DNA of 51,810 nt, from the NCBI GenBank assembly GCA_964383365.1, contig CAYLHF010000020.1, forward strand, positions 1 through 51,810, read 5' to 3'. Source of the stretch: CAYLHF01 sp964383365 (lineage in GTDB: Bacteria; Bacteroidota; Rhodothermia; Rhodothermales; UBA10348). The notes under the pieces are model-generated. The model worked only from the letters and a program-made list of their open reading frames with translations, did no database searches and was not told the DNA's origin. Positions 25,059 through 32,993 of this stretch are shown in pieces. The position numbers and the translations under genes were made by a program. The number at the start of each line of letters is the position of its first letter. The stretch's first letter is position 1.

Positions 25059-25406
25059 ATGATGAGCCTGATTTCAACACATGTACTGGATACGGTCTCG
25101 GGGCGTCCGGCCGAGGGTATCGACGTGTCCCTCGAACTCATGGATACGGCGTCAGATTGTCGGGCGATCGGACATGGCCGTACAGATTCCGACGGACGTA
25201 TATCGACGCTGATCCCACCTGGTCACACCCTTGCACCTGGCCGGTATACACTTACGTTCGATACAAAAGCCTATCACCTCAGAAACGACAGATCGACGTT
25301 TCATCCGGTCGTGATCGTGGTGTTTGATGTAGAGAGAACGGCGGAGCACTATCACATTCCCCTTCTTCTGAGTCCGTTCGGGTACACGACGTATCGTGGG
25401 AGCTGA
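25059..25406 (+). CDS. hiuH: 5-hydroxyisourate hydrolase (transthyretin-like)
   Basis: 115 residues, the standard length. All signature elements are present: N-terminal LISTHVLDTVSGRPAEGI (catalytic His), TDSDGRISTLI (Arg), HFHPVVIVVFDV-type strand (here TFHPVVIVVFDV), YHIPLLLSPFGYTTYRGS with the terminal YRGS motif and its His. It hydrolyses 5-hydroxyisourate, the PuuD product, to OHCU, which the decarboxylase domain two genes upstream then uses. No signal peptide, so cytoplasmic. Two adjacent ATGs (25059, 25062) are possible starts. It is the last recognised gene of the purine cluster. Confidence 0.95.
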   Translation: MMSLISTHVLDTVSGRPAEGIDVSLELMDTASDCRAIGHGRTDSDGRISTLIPPGHTLAPGRYTLTFDTKAYHLRNDRSTFHPVVIVVFDVERTAEHYHIPLLLSPFGYTTYRGS

Positions 25407-25505
25407 TCCGATCTATCGAGACCAGGCGAAAGACGATCCACCCCGTCAAAATTAACAGGACTGGCCGGCAACCTCTCGTCGATCGATCCCGTAGAGTTGA
25501 TCCTA

Positions 25506-25530
25506 TCCGGTCGTACCGCTTCCGACCGGA
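25506..25530. terminator. Perfect 8-bp hairpin after the purine cluster
   Basis: tccggtcg (25506-25513) and cgaccgga (25523-25530) pair exactly around a 9-base loop. It is 100 bases after the hiuH stop and 36 bases before the start of the permease gene. It may end the purine transcript or act on the permease leader. There is no T-run after it. Confidence 0.4.
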
Positions 25531-25565
25531 CGGCTCGGAACGATCATCATAGACTATTCGGACCC

Positions 25566-27965
25566 ATGCTTGCGACGTACCTATTGGTTGCCTTTCGTAC
25601 GATTCGTCGATACGTGATCTACTCGACGATAAACGTACTGGGCCTCAGCGCCTCCATGGCAATGGGGCTACTCATGATTCTCTTCATTCGCGATCAGGCA
25701 TCCCGGGATCATTTCCATGAACACGCCGACCGGACGTACAGGATCTATTCCGATTTTAAGTCTGCCGTCAATCGAGACAAGGGGTTGTATGCGACCTCGC
25801 CGGCAAATCTAGCGGGCCTCATTTCTGAATCGGTACCCGGCGTAGAAGAGGCAACCAGGATGAGAAAAAGCCTCCGGGGTACGATTGTCTATAAGGGTAC
25901 AGGAATCCCGTTGAATGGATTCTATGCGGACGAGCATTTCCTGAGCATGTTTTCCTTCGGTCTTCAGTCAGGGGACCCAAAGACTGCCCTCGCGAGGCCG
26001 AATTCCGTCGTGCTGACACCAGCGGTGGCCGCTCAATTCTTCGGCGATGCCAATCCCGTCGGAGAGGTGCTCGCGGTCGAAGGGGGACAGGCGTTCACCG
26101 TGACCGGGCTGTTTGAAGAGAGTGACTATCCGTCGCATATTCCTCTCAGCGTCGTTGCATCGTATGCGAGCATCGAGGGAGATTCCCTCCTGTCCGATTG
26201 GACGCGTTCGATTTATCGCTCGTACACCTACATTCGTCTGAGAGACGACGCTGATCCGGAGGGCGTACAGAATGCGATATCCTCATTATTGCCGATCCAT
26301 TTCGCAGAACGGGATAATAATCGTCTTCACGCGCTGAATTTACAGCCCATTGGCGATATCAATTTTGGCCTCTTGTTGGGAAACGAAATCGGAACGGTCC
26401 TACCCCGGCCCATTATTCTGTTTCTCGCCGCGCTTGCGCTGATGGTGCTGCTTACGGCGTGTTTCAATTACGTCGGTCTTACCGTTTCCCGGGCGTTGAC
26501 ACGGGCCCGGGAAGTCGGTCTGCGAAAGATGTCCGGTGCGAGTCGAAGTCAGGTGTTTACCCAGTTTCTGATTGAATCACTAGTAATCTCTTTAGTCGCC
26601 GTTGTCTGTGCCGGAATTGGCCTGGTATGGCTGATCCCCGGGTTTAACGCACTGACGTTCGTCAGTTTTTCGGGAACAGCACTCTCTATCAACTATCTCC
26701 ATGACCCGGGACTCTATCTGGTGCTCGCGGTATTCACCCTGTCGATCGCACTTATCGCCGGGCTGTACCCGGCCCTGTATCTGTCCCGTTTTTCGCCGGC
26801 CATTGCGGTTAAGGGGAGAGCTGACAATACGGGAAAAGGAGGCTCCCGTATCCGGAAAGCGCTGGTTATCGTCCAATTTTCTCTATCGATCATATTCATC
26901 GTCTTTACCTCGGTCATGATTCGACAGTCGAATCACATGATCGATGCCGACTATGGGTTTACACGGGAAAACATTATCAATGTCCGCCTCTTCGGGGTTC
27001 CTTATGAGAATTTTCGGGCGGACCTGAGCCAGAGCCCAAACGTCGAAATGATTTCAGGAACGAGTCCGTTGCCAGCCAGTGGGAGCCGTCAGGACAGATG
27101 GATCAAGACCGCTGGAATGGATCAACCGATCAAAGGATACGCGTATTTCATAGACGAAAACTTCACCGACAATCTGGACATTGGCCTGCTGGCTGGTACC
27201 AATCTGGGGCCAGATTTCACGGGTGAATCTGGAGAAGCGGTTCTTGTCAACCGGACCCTCCTCCAGCAGTTGGATCTCGGAACGCCGATCGAGGCTATCG
27301 GGAAATCGTTTGTAGTAAATGAAACCGCAGAGGTGCGAATTGCGGGAGTTCTTGCAGATTATCGGGCAGACGTCCTCACCCAGGATACTTCCCCGATATT
27401 CCTGGAGTACGACCCGGAGAATATAGGATGGGCCAATGTCAGGGCGGTGCCGGGACGGATAGATGAGGCAATGAATGACATACGCCGCGCATGGACCAAT
27501 ATGGGAACGGTGACGGCCCTTAAAGCAGAACTCTTCGACTCTCAGATAGATAACAGCTTTGTCAATCAGGGACTCAGGGACGGCCTGAAGATCGTCGGGT
27601 TCACAGGTATCCTGGCGCTGATTATCGCGTGTCTGGGGCTACTCGGGATCGCCTCGTTCAATGTCGAACGAAGGACCCGAGAAATCAGCATTCGCAAAGT
27701 GCTCGGTGCAACGGCGCCTGCAGTTGTCGCACTTCTGTCCAGAGAGTTTGTAGTCCTGACTGCGGTTGCATCTCTAATCGGGTTACCTCTCGCATGGATC
27801 GCCTCACGATCGTGGCTCGATCTATTTGCCTATCGTATCAACCTGGGACTCGGGACACTTGTCTTCGGGATCGGTGTTATTCTCTCGCTTGTACTCGTCG
27901 TGACGGGTTCACAGTCCGTTCGTGCCGCGCTGCAGAACCCGGTCGATAATTTGCACGACGACTAA
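25566..27965 (+). CDS. FtsX/MacB-type ABC transporter permease
   Basis: 799 residues starting at the ATG at 25566 (MLATYLLVAFRTIRRY), which directly precedes TM1. The layout is that of the large eight-helix permeases: TM1, a MacB-like periplasmic domain (about 45-235, SDFKSAVNRDKGLY to FFGDANPVGEVL), a first FtsX triplet (about 280-420, including TRAREVGLRKMSGASR), TM5 (LVIVQFSLSIIFIVFTSVM), a second periplasmic domain, and a second FtsX triplet containing RRTREISIRKVLGATAP. No ATPase gene is adjacent, so its partner is encoded elsewhere. In Bacteroidota such proteins are common orphan permeases for lipoprotein, peptide or antibiotic efflux; the substrate cannot be told here. An upstream TTG/ATG extension was rejected because it reads through the hairpin and adds non-helical residues. 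Confidence 0.9.
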   Translation: MLATYLLVAFRTIRRYVIYSTINVLGLSASMAMGLLMILFIRDQASRDHFHEHADRTYRIYSDFKSAVNRDKGLYATSPANLAGLISESVPGVEEATRMRKSLRGTIVYKGTGIPLNGFYADEHFLSMFSFGLQSGDPKTALARPNSVVLTPAVAAQFFGDANPVGEVLAVEGGQAFTVTGLFEESDYPSHIPLSVVASYASIEGDSLLSDWTRSIYRSYTYIRLRDDADPEGVQNAISSLLPIHFAERDNNRLHALNLQPIGDINFGLLLGNEIGTVLPRPIILFLAALALMVLLTACFNYVGLTVSRALTRAREVGLRKMSGASRSQVFTQFLIESLVISLVAVVCAGIGLVWLIPGFNALTFVSFSGTALSINYLHDPGLYLVLAVFTLSIALIAGLYPALYLSRFSPAIAVKGRADNTGKGGSRIRKALVIVQFSLSIIFIVFTSVMIRQSNHMIDADYGFTRENIINVRLFGVPYENFRADLSQSPNVEMISGTSPLPASGSRQDRWIKTAGMDQPIKGYAYFIDENFTDNLDIGLLAGTNLGPDFTGESGEAVLVNRTLLQQLDLGTPIEAIGKSFVVNETAEVRIAGVLADYRADVLTQDTSPIFLEYDPENIGWANVRAVPGRIDEAMNDIRRAWTNMGTVTALKAELFDSQIDNSFVNQGLRDGLKIVGFTGILALIIACLGLLGIASFNVERRTREISIRKVLGATAPAVVALLSREFVVLTAVASLIGLPLAWIASRSWLDLFAYRINLGLGTLVFGIGVILSLVLVVTGSQSVRAALQNPVDNLHDD

Positions 27966-27989
27966 TTGCGTACGGTGTGCTTCCGTCGG

Positions 27990-29621
27990 TCACGAGGGGT
28001 CCGACACGCCGGCATATCGAATACCCGAGAGGAGTGCCATCTCCCGATTCCATGTCGAAAGATCAGTGAGTCTGAATCCGGAGAGAGCATTGTGACCGCA
28101 CGCCCTCGCGAGGACCTTCATCAGACCGACGGTAGCGTCAAAATAATTATGAAGGCGTTTTGCGGACGCTCCTATCTGCAGCCGTTTTCGAAGATGATCT
28201 TGCTGTGTCGCAATGCCCACCGGACAGTTATTGGTGTGACACGCGCGCATGGCCAGACAGCCGATGGCCTGTAGAGCCGAGTTGGAAACGGCAATTCCAT
28301 CCGCTCCGAGGGCGAGTGCCTTCACGAAGTCTGATTCCGTTCGAAGCCCACCCGTGATGATCAGCGTCACATCGATTGCTCCGCGCAGATCCAGGTGCCG
28401 GCGCGCCCGTGCGAGTGCCGGAATGGTGGGAACAGAGATATTCTGTTTGAATATCTCCGGGGCGGCGCCGGTGGCGCCGCCCCGACCATCCAGAATGATA
28501 TAGTCGGCAGAGGCGTCGAGGGCAAAGTCGATGTCATCCTCGATGTGTTGAGCGGATAGTTTAAACCCGATTGGAATTCCACCGGACGCCTCGCGCACTT
28601 CGTCCGCTACGTGACGAAAATCCTCCGTCGTCTCCAGATCGTGGAATCGGGAAGGACTGATGGCAGGCTCTCCTTCTTTAAGACCTCGTACCTCCGCTAT
28701 TTTTCCCTTCACCTTACTGCCGGGAAGATGTCCACCCGTTCCTGTCTTTGCGCCCTGCCCGCCTTTGAAATGAAAGGCCTGACACCGCGCTGCTTTATCT
28801 ATGTCCCATCCGAAACGCGCCGACGCCAACTCGTAAAAATATCGGCTGTTGGCTGCTTGTTCTTCCGGCAGCATACCTCCTTCCCCTGAGCAAATGCCTG
28901 TTCCAGCCATTTCAGCCCCTCTTGCAAGCGAGATCTTGGCTTCCTCGCTCAAGGCTCCGTAACTCATGTCACTCACAAAGAGGGGAATCGACAGGATCAT
29001 GGGTTTCTTTGCGCGCGGACCGATTACCAGTTCCGTGGAGACATCATCTTCGTCCAACAGGGGTCTTGAGGCAAGTTGGCCCGTAAGAATCTGAATGTCC
29101 CGCCAACGCGGCAACTCGGTCAGAGCGATACCCATCGCCGACACGGCTCCATGGTGTCCCACTTTGCTCAACCCGTCCCTGGCCAGACCCTGGATGTACG
29201 TATTGTCGGGTTCTTCCTCGGTCCCGTGTACGTCCTGATAGAGCCCCAGGTAATCATCTCTGTTATAGGGTTGCGGATTCTCGAGCGCCCACGCTCCGAT
29301 TGCCGTTTCGTCCACGTAGACCGCATCTGCATCGGTATCTATCCATGAATCGAAGCGGGCCAGTACCTCGGAATTGTTGTATTCGCTGACACCGCTTCGA
29401 AAACGGTAGTCCCAGTAATGAACGCCACAGATTAAATTGTCTCCGTCTACAAATCCGTCTGCAAGGAGTGCACCCCGGTGATGACACCTTCCGTACATGA
29501 CCGAGACCGCATCGTCATATCGAATTACGACGAGATCGACACCTGCAACGAGGGCATAAGCCGGACTGCGATCATCCAGGTCAGACCAGGTGGCTACTTT
29601 AAAGGGGGTTCGATCAGTCAT
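27990..29621 (-). CDS. Rieske [2Fe-2S]-glutamate synthase domain fusion
   Basis: 543 residues. The N-terminal about 110 residues form a Rieske domain with C46-x-H48 and C65-x2-H68 (CHH, then CGVH). Residues about 150-543 match the FMN-binding synthase domain of glutamate synthase: GEGGMLPEEQ, FKGGQGAKTGTGGHLPG, ISPSRFHDLE, YIILDGRGGATGAAP, ITGGLRTESDFVKALALGADG. The [3Fe-4S] cysteines are at C-x5-C-x4-C in GCLAMRACHTNNCPVG (about 453-465). It has no glutaminase domain and no GltB C-terminal domain, so it is not a complete GOGAT. Three redox centres on one chain suggest an FMN oxidoreductase with a Rieske electron entry or exit. The true substrate is unknown. It is divergent from the response regulator and convergent with the permease. 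Confidence 0.9.
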   Translation of the reverse strand: MTDRTPFKVATWSDLDDRSPAYALVAGVDLVVIRYDDAVSVMYGRCHHRGALLADGFVDGDNLICGVHYWDYRFRSGVSEYNNSEVLARFDSWIDTDADAVYVDETAIGAWALENPQPYNRDDYLGLYQDVHGTEEEPDNTYIQGLARDGLSKVGHHGAVSAMGIALTELPRWRDIQILTGQLASRPLLDEDDVSTELVIGPRAKKPMILSIPLFVSDMSYGALSEEAKISLARGAEMAGTGICSGEGGMLPEEQAANSRYFYELASARFGWDIDKAARCQAFHFKGGQGAKTGTGGHLPGSKVKGKIAEVRGLKEGEPAISPSRFHDLETTEDFRHVADEVREASGGIPIGFKLSAQHIEDDIDFALDASADYIILDGRGGATGAAPEIFKQNISVPTIPALARARRHLDLRGAIDVTLIITGGLRTESDFVKALALGADGIAVSNSALQAIGCLAMRACHTNNCPVGIATQQDHLRKRLQIGASAKRLHNYFDATVGLMKVLARACGHNALSGFRLTDLSTWNREMALLSGIRYAGVSDPS

Positions 29622-29750
29622 TTCAATCAGACGGGCTGGTGTAGAAAAAATGGACGCGCTCTCGCAAAGTTAACGGTCCCATAATACGGCCTGTGCCCGT
29701 TCATGTGTACCTTGACGGTTCGGCAGACTGTAAGAGAACCGATTGTACCG

Positions 29751-30446
29751 ATGGACGAAAGTATAAAACCCACTGTACTCATCGTGGATGATGAGGATGA
29801 TATCCTCGATTTGCTCTCTTACAATCTGAATCAGGCCGGTATAAGCACGTCGATAGCTCACGACGGGCTGGAAGGATTGGCTGTTGCTGAAAAAGAACAC
29901 CCGGATCTGATCATTCTCGACATTATGATGCCCAGGATGAATGGTATCGAAACGTGCCGACGCCTGAGACAGCACGGATTACTCCGGACAATTCCAATCC
30001 TGATGTTGACGGCAAAAAGCGACGAACTCGACCATGTGGAAGGGCTTGAGACCGGAGCAGATATTTATCTGAATAAGCCGGTTTCGATGCCTGTACTGCT
30101 CTCTCAGGTCAAAGCGCTCCTTCGGTCGAGTGAGAGAAATAACGTCCCGCCGGATCTTCTCAGAATCGACGATCTCGAGATCGACCGGGATCGATATATC
30201 GTCCAGAAAATCGGAGATTCGGACTCATCCTGTAGACTTCCCAGGAAGGAATTTGACCTGCTGTATTTTTTTGCGTCCCATCCGGGTCGCGTTTTTTCCC
30301 GCCAGGAACTTCTTGACCGTGTCTGGGGAGCAGGTGTGTATGTCGTAGATCGAACCATTGACGTTCACGTTCGAAAAATCCGGGAGAAGATAGGCGACCG
30401 ATACATCGAAACAGTCAAGGGCGTCGGCTATCGATTTGAGGGATAG
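29751..30446 (+). CDS. OmpR/PhoB-family response regulator
   Basis: 231 residues from the ATG at 29751 (MDESIKPTVLIVDDEDD). The receiver domain has the acidic pair D13/D14, phospho-acceptor D57 (LIILDIMMPRMNG), the conserved Thr in LMLTAKSDELD, and a lysine in YLNKPVSM. The winged-helix DNA-binding domain begins near 130 and includes RLPRKEFDLLYFFASHPGRVFSRQELLDRVWG and RTIDVHVRKIREKIG, ending VKGVGYRFEG. It is followed 32 bases later by its kinase. The closest known relatives are PhoB-like regulators, but no phosphate-transport genes or Pho-box-like repeats are seen nearby, so the stimulus is open. Confidence 0.93.
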   Translation: MDESIKPTVLIVDDEDDILDLLSYNLNQAGISTSIAHDGLEGLAVAEKEHPDLIILDIMMPRMNGIETCRRLRQHGLLRTIPILMLTAKSDELDHVEGLETGADIYLNKPVSMPVLLSQVKALLRSSERNNVPPDLLRIDDLEIDRDRYIVQKIGDSDSSCRLPRKEFDLLYFFASHPGRVFSRQELLDRVWGAGVYVVDRTIDVHVRKIREKIGDRYIETVKGVGYRFEG

Positions 30447-30478
30447 CCCGTACATTCACTCTTTTCTGCATCGTCGAA

Positions 30479-31531
30479 ATGCCCATCATCCACCGTCTTT
30501 CTGTTAAAATTGCCCTCCTGACATCCGTGGTCGTCTCCGGATTCGGCGTCCTGGCAATACTCGTTCTCGGAACGCGTCTTCTCCTGCCGACAGCGCTCGT
30601 GTGTGGGACCGTTTTTCTTTCGACGTATGCGGCTTCGAAATTCTTTCTGTACAGGAGGCTGATCCTGGCGCACGATACACTCCGACAGATTCGAAAACAC
30701 CAGTTCGAGTCTCTCGAAGAAGTACGACTCCCAAGAGGTGACGAACTCAGCGATTTGACGTGGCAGGTTTATCGAACCGGAAAAGTGCTCGAACGCGAAA
30801 TAGACGAGCTCAAAAACGTGGAGAGCTACCGTCGAGTGTTCATCGGAAACGTCTCTCACGAATTAAAAACGCCCATATTTTCGATATTGGGGTTTGCTGA
30901 AACACTGCTGAATGGAGCAATTGAGGACGGGAATGTAAATCGTTCATTCGTTTCAAAAATTGCACGAAATGCAGAGCGTCTGAAAAACCTGACCCGCGAC
31001 CTGACGGAGATCTCCAGATTGGAAACGGGAGAGCTCGAAATGACGTTTTCACCATTCGATCTGGGTACTTCGATACGAGAGATCGTCGAATCACTCGATA
31101 ATGTAGCGAGCGTACAGGTGGTCTCGCTGTCCGCAGAAATTCCGGATCCCTCGCCTTTCGCCATCGGAGATCAGATGCACCTGCGTCAGGTCCTGTCAAA
31201 TCTGGTCGAAAATGCACTTCGATACACGAATCCCGGCGGAAATGTGGTTATCAGTGTCCGGAAGCAGGAAAAGGGTATGGTTCGAATCAGCGTCACAGAC
31301 GACGGTATCGGACTATCGGAAGACCATAAGGCCCGGGTCACTGAACGCTTTTTTCGGGTAGACACATCCCGATCGCGTTCTGCCGGAGGGACGGGACTCG
31401 GCCTCGCCATCGTCAAGCACATCCTCGCGGCTCACAACCAGACTCTTCAGATAGACAGCGTACCGGGTCGGGGCTCTACATTCAGTTTCATGCTCCCTGC
31501 CTCATCTCGGACGCATTCTCGAACAGAATAG
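30479..31531 (+). CDS. PhoR-like membrane histidine kinase
   Basis: 350 residues. Two N-terminal hydrophobic helices (about 8-30 and 35-52) are separated by only a few residues, so there is almost no periplasmic loop. A helical linker follows, then the dimerisation domain with FIGNVSHELKTPIFSILGF (phospho-His about 127). The ATPase domain has an N-box (LSNLVENALRYTNPGG), G1 (DDGIGLS), the F-box (RFFRVDTSRSR) and G2 (GGTGLGLAIVKHIL). Such a topology senses the membrane or a partner protein rather than a periplasmic ligand. It probably phosphorylates the regulator encoded immediately upstream. Confidence 0.93.
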   Translation: MPIIHRLSVKIALLTSVVVSGFGVLAILVLGTRLLLPTALVCGTVFLSTYAASKFFLYRRLILAHDTLRQIRKHQFESLEEVRLPRGDELSDLTWQVYRTGKVLEREIDELKNVESYRRVFIGNVSHELKTPIFSILGFAETLLNGAIEDGNVNRSFVSKIARNAERLKNLTRDLTEISRLETGELEMTFSPFDLGTSIREIVESLDNVASVQVVSLSAEIPDPSPFAIGDQMHLRQVLSNLVENALRYTNPGGNVVISVRKQEKGMVRISVTDDGIGLSEDHKARVTERFFRVDTSRSRSAGGTGLGLAIVKHILAAHNQTLQIDSVPGRGSTFSFMLPASSRTHSRTE

Positions 31532-31641
31532 TGCTTCGAAATCGAAACGTCTCTTTTATGTCAAACGAGCGTATTCCGTAACGTCGAGTGGCATTCGGAA
31601 ACAAAGCGATTCAACAGTAATGGTCTTTGCTACTTGTCGTT

Positions 31642-32064
31642 ATGGAGTCTCGCACAGCAGTTCTCGAAATACTGACCACCGCATCGTGGTTGACCGCACA
31701 GAATTCGTCCGCTGTTGCCCCGTATCAGATCACGTCGGCTCAATACAACGTCCTCAGTATCCTGAATGACGTACACCCTGAGCCTCTGACGTGTACGACC
31801 ATTGGATGTCGTCTCCTGGATCGAACGCCAGACGTAACGCGACTCCTCAACCGCCTCGAAAAAGCAGGATTTATCCGACGAACGCGGTGTGTTGAAGACC
31901 GACGGATCGTCGAGGTCGTAATCACGGAATCCGGCCAGGATCTGGTCCGTCGTCTGGAACCCGAGGTCACGGGATTCGAGCATGTCCTGGGACAACGATT
32001 GTCATCGACAGAATTTCAGCTGTTAACCGAGCTATTGCACCGCATCAGGCGACCCATCCGATAG
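31642..32064 (+). CDS. MarR-family transcriptional regulator
   Basis: 140 residues with the winged-helix pattern of MarR: QITSAQYNVLSILNDVHPEPLTCTTIGCRLL, then LLDRTPDVTRLLNRLEKAGFIRRTRCVEDRRIVEVVITESG (recognition helix and wing, about 55-105). A C-terminal dimerisation helix follows. The ATG at 31642 is preferred to a TTG at 31627. The gene sits 110 bases after the kinase gene and 85 bases before the queuosine-precursor transporter on the same strand. Which of these it controls is not evident, and I found no clear palindromic operator in 31532-31641. Confidence 0.9.
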   Translation: MESRTAVLEILTTASWLTAQNSSAVAPYQITSAQYNVLSILNDVHPEPLTCTTIGCRLLDRTPDVTRLLNRLEKAGFIRRTRCVEDRRIVEVVITESGQDLVRRLEPEVTGFEHVLGQRLSSTEFQLLTELLHRIRRPIR

Positions 32065-32149
32065 GATTTTCGGGAATCGTTGGCTAATCCACGAGCCATA
32101 CCGGATCTTTCGGCGACACGATCCAACCAGAACTTCATCTTCCTCACGC

Positions 32150-32881
32150 ATGTCGACGTCTTCGTACGCCCTGAGCAGACCCCAGAAACTGTTCGTTGTA
32201 TGCGCCGGGATATTCCTGACGGCACTCGTCGTAGCCGAAGCAACCGCGAGTAAACTGTTCACGGTACTTGACCTTCCATTTACCCTTCACATCCTGGGCC
32301 AGGGCTTTGACCAGGTGATCATGACGGCGGGCGTTATCGCATTCCCCGTAACCTTCATTATCACCGACCTCATCAACGAGTACTACGGAAAGAAGGGCAT
32401 TCGCTTCATCACCATTCTCGGGATGGTGATGATCATTTTTGAGTATCTGCTGATCCAGATTGCCATCAAGGTACCGACCGCTACCATATCACCGGTACCC
32501 GGAGATGCATTTCAGGTAGTTTTCGGGGCAAGCGGCAGGATTATTGTTGGAAGCCTGATCGCCTACCTCGTCGGGCAACTTGCGGATATCTCTCTTTTTC
32601 ACTGGCTCAGAAGTCTGACCGATGGACGGCACCTGTGGCTCAGGGCGACGGGATCAACGTTCGGATCCCAATTCCTGGATACGTTTATCGTTCTGTTTGT
32701 AGCCTTTTATGGGCCGATGACGCTACAGACGATCATCGCCGTTACGCTTTTTAACTACACGTACAAATTCGTTGTGGCGATCGTCATCACTCCGGTGATT
32801 TACCTGGCGCACTGGATAATGGACTGGTATCTGGGAGACGAAACGTCGCACGAACTCATCCATCAGGCCGGAATAACGTAA
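32150..32881 (+). CDS. yhhQ: Queuosine precursor transporter (YhhQ/QPTR, VUT family)
   Basis: 243 residues with about six transmembrane helices. The family (DUF165) is recognised from the N-terminal VVAEATASKLF, the FIITDLINEYYGKKGIRFI segment, the central ASGRIIVGSLIAYLVGQLADISLFHWLR and GSTFGSQFLDTFIVLFVAFYG. It imports queuine/preQ-type precursors for tRNA modification in other bacteria; substrate choice here is inferred from the family. No other queuosine gene is in the window. The ATG at 32150 is the first Met and the length is normal. Confidence 0.9.
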   Translation: MSTSSYALSRPQKLFVVCAGIFLTALVVAEATASKLFTVLDLPFTLHILGQGFDQVIMTAGVIAFPVTFIITDLINEYYGKKGIRFITILGMVMIIFEYLLIQIAIKVPTATISPVPGDAFQVVFGASGRIIVGSLIAYLVGQLADISLFHWLRSLTDGRHLWLRATGSTFGSQFLDTFIVLFVAFYGPMTLQTIIAVTLFNYTYKFVVAIVITPVIYLAHWIMDWYLGDETSHELIHQAGIT

Positions 32882-32993
32882 TCTTATTCCACAGGATCAA
32901 ATTAATGCCTTTTAATCGGAGTCAGCAGTTCTTATCTACCCGGGTTCCTGGAGAGAATCGTCGACATACGCTTCCACCGAATTTGCCCCGAGA

